DNA from: Ovis canadensis
Lineage: Eukaryota; Chordata; Mammalia; Artiodactyla; Bovidae
DNA length: 64,000 nucleotides
NCBI RefSeq assembly: GCF_042477335.2
Contig: NC_091245.1
Coordinates: 111,510,501-111,574,500, forward strand
Direction of reading: 5' to 3'
The notes beneath the pieces are model-generated. The model searched no databases. It was not told where the DNA came from and saw only the letters and a list, made by a program, of their open reading frames with translations. The translations under genes were made by a program, and so were the position numbers. Below, in pieces: positions 11,036-23,185 of this stretch. Within the stretch, counting starts at the first letter, position 1, and each line of letters opens with the position of its first letter.

Positions 11036-12009
11036 GACGAGCAGCAGGCACAGGCTTTCACTTCCTATGGGAGCAGAGATGGGGACACCCATAGGGGTTT
11101 CTCCTGTAGATTCGCACATCTTGATAGGGGAGAGAGGGCCAATCAGACACCACTACACACCATTACTTTTTCAAGCAGTGTTTGGCACCCGGCCCCAGTC
11201 CCTCACATCTTCCCAGGCTAGGTTTCCAAGAGGGTGATAGACACTATTAACTTTCTACACTCAGGAGGGCTCTATTCTCAATGAGTTGCTGGTGGGCGTA
11301 GCTTTAATGTCGGCTTCCACCCTCATGTTTTTAAAGTTTCACTCGTATTTATTCTCTGGCAGATGATCTGAGTTCCCTGCTGAATGGAGGCTTTTCTGTG
11401 TGGAAAACTTGCCCCCATATCACTTGGGTTCCTCTTCGCCTCTTGGGTTCCTCTTCGCCTCTTGGGTTCCTCTCCCAGGAAATTGTTCTGATGCAGAACC
11501 ACCTGGAGCCAGGACAGGAGGAGCCCTTCTCTGAGCCCTTTCCTCCCCAGCCTGGTTCTCCCCCCTCTCCTTCACCTGAGCACACCTGGACTGGGCTCTG
11601 CTTGCTCTCTGGGCTGCGACTTCCATGACCTCCCACTGCAGAGACGGGCTTACATCCTGTGTACTCACTGCAGCTCCCCTCGCTTCCCCTGGAGCTGTGC
11701 TTCGTCATCACCCTTACAGCCATTCATAACATCCCGTAGGACAGCTAAGAAATCTGGTCCTCACGTGCACCCTCTCCACCTGCCCGTCATGATCCCCTAG
11801 ATCAGGTTTTCCCAGGGGAGGGATTTGATCCAAAACATAAGCCGTTTCCCAGAATGAACTGCCAGTCTTCACATCAAACCTGCTGTCTGTATCTTGCCAT
11901 TCTTTCTAAAAAAAGAAACTAATCTGGTCTCACAGGATCACTTTGTCACAAAACAGCATCAGTTACCACTAATGCATTTCATGCTTTGCTGTGACTATGC
12001 TTGCTTATA
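11036..12009. other. Intergenic DNA with a 19-nt triplicate
   Basis: Unique sequence. At 11424-11473 the unit CTTGGGTTCCTCTTCGCCT is repeated almost three times in tandem. No gene seen. Confidence 0.55.
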
Positions 12010-12160
12010 TCATCATTTATGAAGCACCTACAATATAGCAGGCATTTTACATTTCACTGTTACTAGTTTATCCTTATAGTCCCTCTGCCAGCCAGGTATT
12101 TTCCCCTTTGAACAGATGTAGGAACTGAGATGTAGAGACCACTAACTTGCCCAACATGTC
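12010..12160 (-). repeat. MIR/L2-type remnant
   Basis: '...TATTTTCCCCTTTGAACAGATG TAGGAACTGAG' pattern is a reverse MIR signature. Confidence 0.55.
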
Positions 12161-12614
12161 GTACTTGCATTAAAGAAGCTTCGCACACTTGTAGAAAAGG
12201 AGCTGGGATCAAACCCAAGTGGTAATTCCAGACTCACGCTCCTTCCACCAGACAGGACACCTGCCAAGACCTCCCTCTGGCCCCAGTCACACAGAGGTCT
12301 ATCTCCATCAGAACTTGACCTTGGGGGCCATCTTAGCACAGCCTCTTCATCCTCTTTGGAAGCCAAAGAACAACCTTGTATCTGACACCGAAGCCTGAGT
12401 TACAGACTGCTGTTTAAAAAGCAGCCAAAGCATCAAAGGCCAAAATAGTAAAGCTGGCTCCTTAGAGCACTGCTGTTGCAGCCACTGTTGTCTAACTCAG
12501 AGCATGGGGATGTCCTCACCCGGCATGACAGTCTTGAGGCTTATGTGACTGGCATCGAGCCCTCAAAAATGTCTTATGTCTGAGGATTTATTAAAAACCT
12601 TAACATCCTTTCTG

Positions 12615-12830
12615 CTTGTGTTGTTATTTGAGCCCTTGATGCATGCCAGGAGCTGTGAAAATTGCTTTATAGGCTTTATCTCATCCAGTCTTCAAAACAA
12701 CCCTATGAACAAGGTTTTCTTATAATGACCAATGCAGAGATGAGTAAACTGAGGCCCAGGAGTTTAAGTAACACACCCAAAGTCACATAGCCAGAACAAG
12801 GTTCAAACTTGGGTTCGTCTAATATAAACT
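12615..12830 (-). repeat. MIR SINE
   Basis: 'CTCATCCAGTCTTCAAAACAACCC' to 'AGTCACATAGCC' is a clear reverse MIR. Confidence 0.7.
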
Positions 12831-13149
12831 GCCTTCCCTTTCAGGAACAGAAAGAAGAGACTTTGCTGTGATTACGAATTACATAACAGCATCCTGTGTT
12901 CCCCAGAACCGAGGCACTAGGCTCACGGGGCCGTCAGTGGGGCTCTGAGATCACATGGCCCCCCCAACCCATTGCTGCCCCAGGCCTTGGCAGCATGGTT
13001 CTGACTTGGGAGTGTTGGGCCGCCAGCACAGTCATCACCTCTAACAGGCTTCTGCCTCAAGCCTCCAGCATCATCAAAAATATAGTCCCTCGTTGATTTA
13101 GAAATGCGTTACATAAGCACTTCATCCATTACTTTAACATTTTTCTCTG

Positions 13150-13480
13150 GCTATTATGGATTCCAGGCATACGGCAGCCTGCTTGTCCAAGCAAGCAGAA
13201 ATTTAAGAAACACTTTGGTGCACGTCCACGCCTGAAGTTGATGACATACTTGCAACCTTGATAACTGAGTCCTTTGTGCCAACAAATTGCTTAAATCGCT
13301 TCAACCCTTCCCTCACCCTATTTTTTCCCTTTACTTATTCTGTCACCGTGGATATGTGATCATGAAACAGATTGGTGATGTCACCTCTTGAGTTTTCATT
13401 ATGTGGGATTCAGTACAGAAAACAGTTCTGGGATTCCGCCCCCCAAGCTTTTATAATAAACACACCACTGTTTGTTCTTT
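13150..13480 (+). repeat. Possible old LTR remnant
   Basis: Contains a GTGGGATTCAGTACAG-like region and an AATAAA-type signal at about 13455. It resembles an ERVL-class LTR, but the family is not secured. Confidence 0.25.
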
Positions 13481-13900
13481 ACCAATATATATTGAGCAGC
13501 GACTCTGCTTCAAACCCAAGATCGGCCATATGAGAAATAGTGGGTGCAGCCATCCGGACAGGCGACACTGCTTGTCTCCAATAGGTTTTATGTGCCCTTG
13601 GGGCCCCCGACCCCACCCCAAGCAAATTCACTGACTGACATGTTTTCTATAGGTGCATTTGGTGATATCTATGGCTGGATGCAACCTAGGGCCACAGAAC
13701 AGAAATAAAGTAACCACACTGGAATCAATCCCACAGGCAGAACTGTGTCATTCTTGACCTTGAGCTTGACCTAGAAGGCTGAAAAATCCAGTCCCTTTCT
13801 CCATCTCCTTCCTCCCCTCTATCATTCCCCTCCCCCATAGCCCTTGTTCTCCTGTTCTACCTGTATTTGGGGAAGGGGGGCAGTTCCTGAGATCACTCTC

Positions 13901-14116
13901 AGGCTTCCTTGGTGTGAAGAACCCACCTGCCAATGCAGGAGACATAAGAGACTCCGGTTTGGTCCCTGGGTGGGGAAGATCCCCTGGAGGAGGGCATGGT
14001 AACCCACTCCACTTCTTGCCTGGAGAATCCCATTAACAGAGCAGCCTGGTGGACTACAGTCCATGGGGTCACAAAGAGTCAGACACGACTGAAGCAACTT
14101 AGCGCACGCGCACGCA
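13901..14116 (+). repeat. Bov-tA SINE
   Basis: Starts AGGCTTCCTTGG and ends GACACGACTGAAGCAAC followed by (CGCA)n. Confidence 0.85.
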
Positions 14117-14740
14117 AGACCGCTCTGTTTGATGATTTGCTAGAGGGACTCACAGAAAAGCTGTCACCCTCTCTACTGTGGTTTACTGCAGTGAAAGGAC
14201 ACAAATCACAGCCTGCAGAGAATACAGGAGCTTGGGACAGAGTCCAGGAGAAGCCAGGCGGGGGCTCCAGTGATGCCCTCTGGGGTGGGGGGGGGGGGGG
14301 TGGGTACTGCGTTCTCCCAGCAGCAGTGTGTGACAACACATAAATATTGCCAACCAGGGTGGTTCACCCGGGCCATGGTATCCAGGGTTTTTGTTGGGGG
14401 TCATTTGAGTATCGTATAGGCAGCATTTGCATAACTGATTAAGCCGCTCAAATTGTTATTGAAGGCCCCAAAAGTCCTCAGGGTCTAAAAATAGGCACTC
14501 ACCATGTCACTTTGTTAGCATAGACTCTCTGGCCCGGCCCAAGGTCTCAGGTGTACAGAGGTACTCTTTCCAGGCAGGATATTCCAAGAGTTCAGAGGTC
14601 ATTTTACAGGAGCTGATCCAGAGGCAGTCCTGAAGACTTTTGGAATGTATAAGGTTGAGGCAACCCACGCCAGCTGAATTAACCTTTTTCTGCATGTTGC
14701 CAGATGCTTTATGCTCTCTGCGTGACAGTCTGGGCACATG
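14117..14740 (-). repeat. Possible ERVL-type LTR remnant with a poly-G run
   Basis: 'GGCCATGGTATCCAGGGTTT' and '...AGACTCTCTGGCCCGGCCC' resemble an old LTR in reverse. A run of 14 G lies at 14287-14300. Weak assignment. Confidence 0.3.
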
Positions 14741-16534
14741 CTATTCCCTTTGCCTGAGATGATTCGTTCCCCAGCTCTGCCTAGCTCCCAACTTCTACCC
14801 CCACTGTGGGTCTCAGTTTAACACCATTTCCTGGAAAATGGCATCCAACCACCCCCACATACACTCACACATATTCCCAGAGCATCTGTTCTACCTTGTG
14901 GCCCTTTGCTTACCTATAATGATTCACTCAGTTGTTCGACTTCTCTCTTTCCTACAAGAGTCTCAGGACCATGCCCAAAACCCATTCAGCGGGATGCCTG
15001 GCACCTGGGTGCTCAGTAAGCATGTGGTGAGTGGTTAATTGACATGCCCCCACCCGCCTGGGTATCTGCACACAGATGCAGGAAAGGAGAGAATATAATA
15101 AATTTAGGGGAATGTATAATCTACTGGGGGATACATGACGGATACACCCCTAAGTGTGCTTGCAAAGATGATTACCTGTAATTAGAAAAGATGCAATGTA
15201 TAAACACTTAGTGATTAAAGAGATAAGAGGAATGTGTCTGGTAAAATTCACGAAGCTGAACCTTCAGTGAGATGTGGAGGGTGTGGTCAGATAGCGTAGG
15301 GGGATATACAAATGTTGGATGTTATTAAAAATTCAGATTTTATGTATCAGGTAATGAGTCCACACATGGGGGCTTAGAGAAAGAGATGGACAAGATGAGT
15401 GGGTGACAGAGAGGGAGAGGGAAAGGTGTAGGGTTACTTGGCAGAGATGAGGCAAAACCTCCTCCAGTAGCAGCAAACACATGCTTAGACTAAGACAGTA
15501 AAAGTGAAAGGGCAACAGAACCTCCCAGCCAAGGGGTAGGATCATACCTGGTCCACAGGGCGAAATCCCCACGGCTTCTGAGCAGAGGACAGGCCACTAG
15601 GTTACACGGTGACAGAATGGCCCCACAACTTGGCAGCGGGACAGTTCTCTGTGATTTCACACCACCAGTGACAGACAAGGTCTCATAGCAGCTGATTTTT
15701 AACACTTCTCAGAAGAGAAGAGTTAAGTAAGAACCTTTCCCTGCTTGCTGGAAGTTAATGACTTTAATGCTTTGCAAAAGAAAGAAGAAGGGTTGTTAAG
15801 TCAGAGTGCTCACCCTCTGGGTTTGCAGGTTATCATTTTTTAGTGATTTCCAAACGGGAAAGGATCTCAAGTGTGTGTCATCCTACATGCTAGAAAAGTG
15901 GGCCTTTCCGATGTCAGCGGGTACTGGCTCCCGCACACCCACTGCTCTGGCGGGTCCACTGGAGTCTCATTTCGCATCTTGAGCTATTGACCCGATTCAC
16001 AGGCCCACGGGAAAGGTGACCCCTGGGGCTGCATTCAGCCCAGCACCTGGCATTTCTCTCCCTGCTGTCCCAAAGCCAAGGGGTGCCCTCTGAGTTCATC
16101 CTTCTGCCTCAGTTGCACCCTGCTCTCCAGCCCTCTCTCCCATTACACCCATCAGCTTAACTTTGAACTTGCCTTCTCTTCTCCCAACAGTGGTCAATTT
16201 GTCAAATACAGAGGAGCCAAACAGACCAGATGGCACATTCTCCTGTAAGTAAAGGACATGCTGTGTGCCAAGGAGTGGCAGTGCCAGGGACACCAAAGAC
16301 AGCTCCCACCACAGGAACATGCAGGATCCTCAGACGCATGGAAACTGCTACAAACGCCAGACCACCCTGGGTCCCAGGGCTGTCCTGGCTGGCACGCGCC
16401 AGCTGGAAACCCAAACAATAGTAAACCTTGGAGAGTAATATGCCGAGTCCACCTGAAAATCCAGCCTCTTCACTTTTATATGTATGTTCTAGGCAAAGTC
16501 TGCATGTGGGTCACCTAGAAACATGTATGAGGCT
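14741..16534. other. Intergenic DNA, no gene seen
   Basis: Unique or strongly decayed sequence. Short frames on both strands without domains. 15080-15330 may be very old LINE sequence. Confidence 0.35.
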
Positions 16535-16680
16535 ATTCATTTATTCATTCACTCAATGCAAATTTATCAAGTAACTTCCATGTACCAGACACACTTGTAA
16601 GGGGCTCAAAAGTAAACATGAACAAAACACAAACATCTTCACCCTCCTGAAGTGTGCATGCCACATTGTTTAAATACCCA
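16535..16680 (+). repeat. L2 3' remnant
   Basis: 'TTCATTTATTCATTCACTCAATG ... CATGTACCAGACACACTTG' is the L2 tail pattern. Confidence 0.6.
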
Positions 16681-16689
16681 GAAGCTGAA

Positions 16690-17060
16690 AACAATATAAA
16701 AAATACATTGCTAGGAGAATAGATAAACACTGAATGACCTAGATATATCTTAGAAACAATGTGTGCATAGGAAATAAAGCTGCAGGAGTATTAGGTACAG
16801 AATACCACTTGTGTATATAAAAAATAAATAATACTATACATTGTTTATGGATACATACATGTTATGCAAATGTATCGTTTGGATACTCGCCAAACTCAGG
16901 ATCTTAACCTCCCCCGGAAGGCTAAGAGGTGAAAGAATAGGAGGAGAATTCCAAGTGTAACTGGAATGTTTTGTGTCTTAAAAAGGAAACATCTGAAGCA
17001 AACATAGAGGTTAACATGTTAGCATTGTATATTCGGATATTAAGCATACAGATGTTTCTT
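16690..17060 (+). repeat. L1 3' UTR fragment
   Basis: AT-rich tail with ACATACATGTTATGCAAATG and related stretches, typical of old L1M 3' ends. Confidence 0.45.
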
Positions 17061-17184
17061 TTAGGAACCTAGGTTCTTGTTTGGTTTTAGTTCAAGACGG
17101 AGAAGTTTTTGTTTCGTACTGCTTTCAAATTTTAGAAAAGATCTGGAAGAGGGGAGGATTAAGACCACATCTCCCAGAGACCCA

Positions 17185-17412
17185 GGGGCTGGAGCTTGCT
17201 CTAAACGCGTCCCTGGGATACCGCCTTCAGCAATGACTGCTGGCCCAGCGGAACGAACTATTAATAGGGAGAAAAGCGGAGTCCCCCAGCTGCGGCGCGG
17301 CCGCCACGAATTATAGGGAGCTGCACGGCGCCCCCTGGAGGCCTGACCGAGCTCGGCAGCTCGGTAGTGAGAATAAGGAGCTCGGGAAACGTCCCGGCTG
17401 CGGCGGGAGTGG
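17185..17412. promoter_or_regulatory. Orphan CpG-rich patch
   Basis: About 230 bp with many CpGs, including GGCGCGGCCGCC (a NotI-type octamer), CGTCCCGGCTGCGGCGGG and ACGCGT. The flanking DNA is AT-rich and L1-derived. No gene is recognisable nearby. It could be an unannotated promoter, an enhancer or insulator, or a GC-rich relic. The CTCF-like motif at 17327-17341 lies inside it. Confidence 0.5.
17327..17341 (-). promoter_or_regulatory. CTCF-like motif in an isolated CpG-rich patch (reverse)
   Basis: The minus strand reads CCTCCAGGGGGCGCC, 13 of 14 against the CTCF core consensus, with the diagnostic AGGGGGCGC centre. It sits in a CpG-rich, non-repeat island between two L1 fragments and points towards the forward motif at 5876. 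Confidence 0.45.
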
Positions 17413-17880
17413 AGACTGTTCAACCCCTTTGAAGAGCAATCCGGCACTACCTAGCAAAGTTGCAGAAATTACTCAGAAATTCCGATTTTAAGGTTTTACC
17501 TTAGAGAAACTCTCAAGTATGTGTACAAGGAGATGTGTTCAGATGTTCTTTGCAGCCTTGTATATAATGGCCAAAAATTGAAAATGGCACCATAATTGAT
17601 CATTAGGAGAATAAATCAAGTTGGACATTTGTATCCAATGAAATACTGTGCCTTCGTAGAAATAACAGCCAGAACCGCCCGTTTCAGTATAGATCCCTCT
17701 CAGAAACCATGCTGAAGAACTGGGTGACTTGCAGAGTCTTCCCGCAATAAAACCCTCCCACAGTATCTGCAAACTAAATATTGTTGATGGATACAAAGGC
17801 GTGTACGGAAAGTAAAATTTAAAAAAAAAAGACGGGGGTAGGGGGGATGATAAACACCAAATTCAGAAGTTACTTCTGGG
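17413..17880 (+). repeat. L1 3' UTR fragment
   Basis: 'TGTACAAGGAGATGTGTTC', 'GCCTTGTATATAATGGCC' and 'TATCCAATGAAATACTGTGCC' are standard L1M 3' region landmarks. It ends near an A-run at 17821. Confidence 0.7.
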
Positions 17881-18090
17881 AAAGAAGAGAGACAAGAATT
17901 AGGAAGGAGTCCAGGGGCGAGATGTCTTCAGCTAATTCCATACCACTTTATTCCATTAAGAAAGACAAAAATCTGAAGCAAATAAGACAGCATTTTAAAT
18001 AGAGCTGGGTGGTGAGTACTCAGATGCTTCTTACTTTATCTATAACACTTTCCTTAATTTTATATCATTACACTCTATGGAGGGGGGAAG

Positions 18091-18659
18091 AAGAGGTGAG
18101 GGCAGGGGCAGAGGCTCGGAGGCAAAAGGAGCAGCAGATGAAGGCTGTGAGGAGGAAAGCTCTGAGGTAGTTCACAGACCTGAAGGATGATCCACAGCAA
18201 AGGAAGAGAAGCAGCTGGCTTCACATGAGGCTAGCAAGATGGGGCTCCCCCTTCTGAGCTTTACAAAACAGGGTATGTTTCATTCTGGTGCAAGTCAGGG
18301 AGTGTTTACAGTGGATCTGTTTATATTCCGTGTTAAGTCAGGTCTTTCTTCTCTGTGAAAAGCTTGGGACGGCAAGAGCAGAGGCGTGGAAAAGAAATAA
18401 AGAGGCTTTCCCAGTGATGGAGGCAAAAGATATCAGGAACTCCATTATAGGTAGCAGTAAAGATGGAGAGAATGAGGTGGATTTGAGACATATTTTGGAG
18501 AGGAACCTATAGAACTAGATAATAGAATAGCAGTAAGAAATGGCTCTGAAGTTTCTGAGTGGTGATGCTTACTGAGATGAGAAAACATGGGGAAGAGGGT
18601 GGGAACAGTGGAAGGATAATTTGTTCCCAGCAAGAAGAGGGACAAAGTATTTTCTTTTG
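18091..18659. other. Intergenic DNA, no gene seen
   Basis: Purine-rich, decayed sequence; probably the 5' continuation of the LINE-like stretch that follows. Confidence 0.3.
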
Positions 18660-19230
18660 GATATGCAAAGTTTGAAATATTTGTGAACCACCTCAGTGGA
18701 GGAGGAGAACCAACAGTTGTATATTCAGGGTCAGAGTCCACCAGAGAGGTCGGGTCAGGTCAGGATATATAAATTTGGGGTTGCCTTACACTATTTAATG
18801 CTGTGGGGCCAGGGAAACAGCATAAACAGAGAAGAGATGGGAAGGGAGGGGATCCCAGGACTGAGCTCTGAGGACCCCTACATTCAATGTCAGGAAGAAA
18901 AGGGTCCAGTAAACAGACTAAGAAGGATTAGCGAGAGAAGTAGGAGACGGTCAGACGAGGGGGAGGTCATGGACGTCGAGAGTGTTTCGGGACGGAAGCA
19001 GCGCGGCTGTTGGAAACGCTGCTGAGGAGCCAGGCGATCAGGGGGCAGGTCCTTGAGGCTGGACACAGAGGAGCCATCGTGAGTGACGGAAGCGGGTCAG
19101 TGGTATGGTGGGGGCTGAAGTCAGATCATCCGAGAGTGAGAACTGGGGAGGGGTTGCAGAAGAGGAGACGGGGAGTGTGGGCGACTCCTCTGAGAAACTT
19201 GGCAGTAAAGGGAGGAGAAGCATGGCGGGA
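18660..19230 (+). repeat. Old L2-like LINE body
   Basis: 'ATATATAAATTTGGGGTTGCC ... GATCCCAGGACTGAGCTCTG AGG ... AGACTAAGAAGGATTAG' follows the order of an old mammalian LINE consensus (probably L2). Confidence 0.4.
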
Positions 19231-20100
19231 GGCTGAAAGGGATGAGGAAGGCAGAGGGCAAGGTTCGTTTGGTTTGGGATGGTACTTGTGCACGACCACA
19301 TGCAGACGAAAGGAACCCAGTGGAGAGAGAAACTGGTGCAGCAGGAGACGGATGAGAGTGAGACCCAAGGTGCACGGTGAATGCAGCTGAGCCGAGACCC
19401 GAACTCTGGTCCGTCTGACTCAAACCCCGTGCTCGTTCCCAGATACCTCGTTGCCACTTTTTAGTTTTTATTTGCTCACGGGCGTCCAACTCCAGGGCCC
19501 AGTGCACCCAACCCTCTACCACCACCTTCTCTAAATACACACGTCTACCGTCTTCCCATTATTCAGGGAACAGGAGGAGAAAATAAGCAAACTGAAGAAA
19601 ATGAAATCTGACCTATTTTATGCATTCTGTAGAAATGCGTGAAATAGATTATGTTTGACAATGGTAAACAAAAAAACCTCAAAAAATCCAATGTATTGCT
19701 TAAATTGATATGCTTTTCTTCCTTAGTCTCCAGGGAAGAATGTGTCTCCATCCATTTCCAGTTGCGTCTATGAAACCATTCCCTAATTTCTAAGGCTACT
19801 TTTGGTGACCACAGGCTTCTAGGCTGCCCTATCTGAAGCACAACTGAAAAAAACATTAACATACTATTTACGGGGGAAAAAACGCAAGGAAGAATGTGAT
19901 AAGTATGTGTACAATCAAAAGTAAGGAAACTGAGGTGGGGTGGAGTTGTGATTCAAAGAAACATAGATTAAATGGGACCCCCCCCCCTTCAAAGAAATTG
20001 ATGATCTCTCATTGCCAGAAGGGAAGGAATAGAGGGGCTGAGTTATTTGGATACTAGGTTAACTCAGAGACAACCAAGCACGTTAGTTAGGGAAATCTCA
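19231..20100. other. Intergenic DNA, no gene seen
   Basis: Unique sequence. A run of ten C lies at 19978-19987. Long open frames on the minus strand (19038-19540) overlap one another and show no domain. Confidence 0.35.
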
Positions 20101-20410
20101 GACTTCCTGGCAGTCTAGTGGTTGAGGAAGTGAGAAAGTGAAAGTCACTCTGTCATGTCCAACTCTGCAACCCCATGGACTATACAGTCCGTGGAATTCT
20201 CCAGGCCAGAATATTGGAGTAGGTAGCCTTTCCCTTCTCCAAGGCATCTTCCCAATCCAGGAACTGAACAGGGGTCTCCTGCATTGCAGGTGGATTCTTT
20301 ATCAACTGAGCTACCAGGGAATGGTTAAGACTCTGCATTTCCACTGCAGGGGGCAGGTTTGATCCCTGGTTGGGAGAACTAAGATACTACATACCTTGTG
20401 GTATGGCCAA
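20101..20410 (+). repeat. CHR-type SINE interrupted by Bov-tA
   Basis: 20101-20125 (GACTTCCTGGCAGTCTAGTG...) and 20322-20410 (GGTTAAGACTCTGC...) are two halves of one CHR-type SINE. The reverse Bov-tA at 20126-20321 lies between, with TGGTTGA / TGGTTAA as the likely target duplication. Confidence 0.75.
20126..20321 (-). repeat. Bov-tA SINE nested in an older SINE
   Basis: Starts GAAGTGAGAAAGTGAAAGTC and ends GAGCTACCAGGGA. Confidence 0.85.
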
Positions 20411-20850
20411 AACAAAACAAAGCCCTCAACAACAGAACCAAAACCAAGCAAATAAACAAGACCATGCAAGGTAGGAAAATCTTCCCATAAGACCCACTTA
20501 TTTAAGAGTAAGAGAACCGAGGGGTGGGGTGAGAGGAGAAGGCCAAAATAGGGTGACAGTTCAGCAGCCTCCTGCTGGTTGCTACTGGACGTAAGGAGGA
20601 CCCACAGGAGGGGGCCTCTGCTGTATCTCAGCCTCCATCCCACACAGATCTGTTGAACCAGGCACTGAATGCCCAGCACAGAAGAAGACAAATGTGGCCT
20701 GTAGCCTCTGAGGGCTTGCGGTCCTTTGCGGGGAATGCAGACAAGAGGCGATTACAATGCCAGACAGGTGTGCTAAATGCTGAGACATGTATGTAGCCTG
20801 AAGCTGAGACACGTACGTGCCCCAAAGCCTGGTCAGGAAAGAGCTTCCAT
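20411..20850. other. Intergenic DNA, no gene seen
   Basis: Unique sequence with a possible L2 piece near 20700-20830. Confidence 0.35.
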
Positions 20851-21045
20851 GAAGTGAAGTGCAAGAGTTAGTCACTCAGTCCTGTTCAACTCTTTGCGAC
20901 CCCATGGACTGTAGCCTGCCAGGCTCCTCTGTCCATGGGATTTCCCAGGCAAGAATACCAGAGTGGGTTGCTATTTAGGGGATCATCCCGACCCAGGAAT
21001 CAAAGATATAATTGTAGACCTCAATTTCAGGTGGAGAGATGAGTA
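20851..21045 (-). repeat. Bov-tA SINE, degraded at its tRNA end
   Basis: Good BovB-derived part (GAAGTGAAGTG ... GCCAGGCTCCTCTGTCC). The far end is diverged. Confidence 0.75.
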
Positions 21046-21324
21046 TACAAGATATTGTGTGAGCAAAAGCATAATCCTCTCCACAGTATTAGAAATCAAT
21101 GTCATTATCACCTAGTTAGAGATTTAAAATCTGAGATGAAGCCACCCCTCCCACCCCCGTCTTCCACTTAGTAAGCAGCAGAACCAGAATTAGAATCCAA
21201 CTCTGTGACTCCAGAACTTCTAAAAATTATACTTTGCTGTATCTTGAAGATTTTACTATGCTAGGCCTGGAGACACAAAAATAAATTAGACTTGGCTCTT
21301 GGCTTTAGGAAGATCAAAAATTGG

Positions 21325-22110
21325 AATTCAGTTCAGTTCAGTTCAGTCGCTCAGTCGTGTCCGACTCTTTGCGACCCCATGAATCACAGCACGCCAGGCC
21401 TCCCTGTCCATCAACAACTCCCAGAGTTCACTCAGACTCACGTCCATCGAGTCAGTGATGCCATTCAGCCATCTCATCCTCGGTCATCCCCTTCTCCTCC
21501 TGCCCCCAATCCCTCCCAGCATCAGAGTCTTTTCCAATGAGTCAACTCTTCGCATGAGGTGGCCAAAGTACTGGAGTTTCAGCTTTAGCATCGTTCCCTC
21601 CAAAGTAATCCCAAGGCTGATCTCCTTCAGAATGGACTGGTTGGATCTCCTTGCAGTCCAAGGGACTCGCAAGAGTCTTCTCCAACACCACAGTTCAAAA
21701 GCATCAATTCTTCGGTGCTCAGCCTTCTTCACAGTCCAACTCTCACATCCATACACGACTACTGGAAAAACCATAGCCTTGACTAGACGGACCTTTGTTG
21801 GCAAAGTAATGTCTCTGCTTTTGAATATGCTATCTAGGTTGGTCATAACTTATCTTCCAAGGAGTAAGAAGCATCTTTTAATTTCATGGCTGCAATCACC
21901 ATCTGCAGTGATTTTGGAGCCCCCAAAAATAAAGTCTGACACTGTTTCCACTGTTTTCCCATCTATTTCCCATGAAGTGATGGGACCAGATGCCATGATC
22001 TTCATTTTCTGAATGTTGAGACTTAAGCCAACTTTTCACTCTCCTCTTTCACTTTCATCAATAGGCTTTTTAGTTCCTCTTCACTTTCTGCCATAGAAAA
22101 AGACAATAAA
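21325..22110 (-). mobile_element. BovB LINE 3' fragment (about 0.8 kb)
   Basis: Reverse BovB from the (TTCAG)n 3' end through the 3' UTR and the end of the reverse-transcriptase frame. A 120-residue reverse-strand frame (21484-21846) with [21 protein letters not shown] is the conserved C-terminal stretch of the BovB polyprotein. Truncated at its 5' side and not functional. Confidence 0.93.
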
Positions 22111-22828
22111 GCAAATTGATGAAATAGGATAATGGAGGCATGAAAAAAATGCTTAAAAAACAGAAAGACTATATTGATTATATGTTTGTCTTTTCCTAAG
22201 CTCCTGAAGGCAGGGATGGACAGGGATTGAACAAGATCTAAAAAATAAAAAATAAAGCTTCCTGGATGGGTGGGTAAATAAATGATCTTCGATATTAGAA
22301 AAGATGCTCTCCTTAGGGCAGTTGTCTATGTAACCACAAGGGGTCGCTGGCAGGCCTGATACAAAGTTTCCCATTGGCCCGTCCAAGCTCATTCTCCAGG
22401 TCTCTAGGAGCAAAGGGAAAGAGGGTGGTGATCAGATGCCTCAGTGTTGTCTGCCCCCTGCAGGCCAGGCCCAGAGTCTCATTCCCAGTCTAGCTCCTTC
22501 TGCACTGGACTCCTGGTCTTTACAGCTCCTGCTCTCGTTCTAAACTAACTCTGAAACTTCAGGTCCTTCCTTGGGCCTCCAGTCCCAGCTAGGGATGTGA
22601 GTCCAGTCCCAGCAGGCTTCATGGCTGAGTACCTTTGCACAAATTACTTCACCTCACTGGGATTTACCAGTACAAGCTAAGGTTGAGAGGAAGGCTCTGG
22701 TGGCTCAAGGCTTTCACTCTTCCTTACAACAGTAGCTAATCGTCAAGCACTTACCACTTGCCAGGCATGCCTGCAATATTCAACAAGGCAGCCACTATCC
22801 ACATCTAGCTACTTAATTTTTATTGTGG
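22111..22828. other. Intergenic DNA, no gene seen
   Basis: Unique sequence; no exon-like frame. Confidence 0.4.
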
Positions 22829-23185
22829 TACTGGAGAAGACTCTTGAGAGTCCTTGAACAAACAAGGAGATCAAACCAGTCTATCTTAAAGGAAATTAAC
22901 CCTGAATAGTCACTGGAAGGACTGATGCTGAAGCTGAAGCTCCAATACTTTGACCACCTAATGCAAAATGCCAATTCTTTGGAAAAGATCCTGATGCTGA
23001 GAAAGATTGAATGCAGGAGGAGAAGGGGGCACAGAGGATGAGGTGGTTGGATGGCATCGGCGACTCAATGAGCATGAGTTCGAGCAAACTCTGGGAATTA
23101 GTGAAGGACAGGGAAGCCTCATGAGCTGCAGTCCAGGAGGTTGCAAAAAGTCGGACAGACTTCGCAACAGAACGACAACAAAACT
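22829..23185 (+). mobile_element. BovB/Bov-A 3' fragment, diverged
   Basis: Carries CTGGAGAAGACTCTTGAGAG through AAAAGTCGGACAGACTTCGC. It ends before a clean ACTGA tail. Confidence 0.8.

Noticed and set aside
19038-19540. 139-residue minus-strand frames
   Set aside because: Two overlapping frames in old LINE-like, purine-rich DNA; no recognisable protein.
21455-22012. 185-residue forward frame over 21455-22012
   Set aside because: It is the antisense of a BovB; the real (dead) coding direction is minus.
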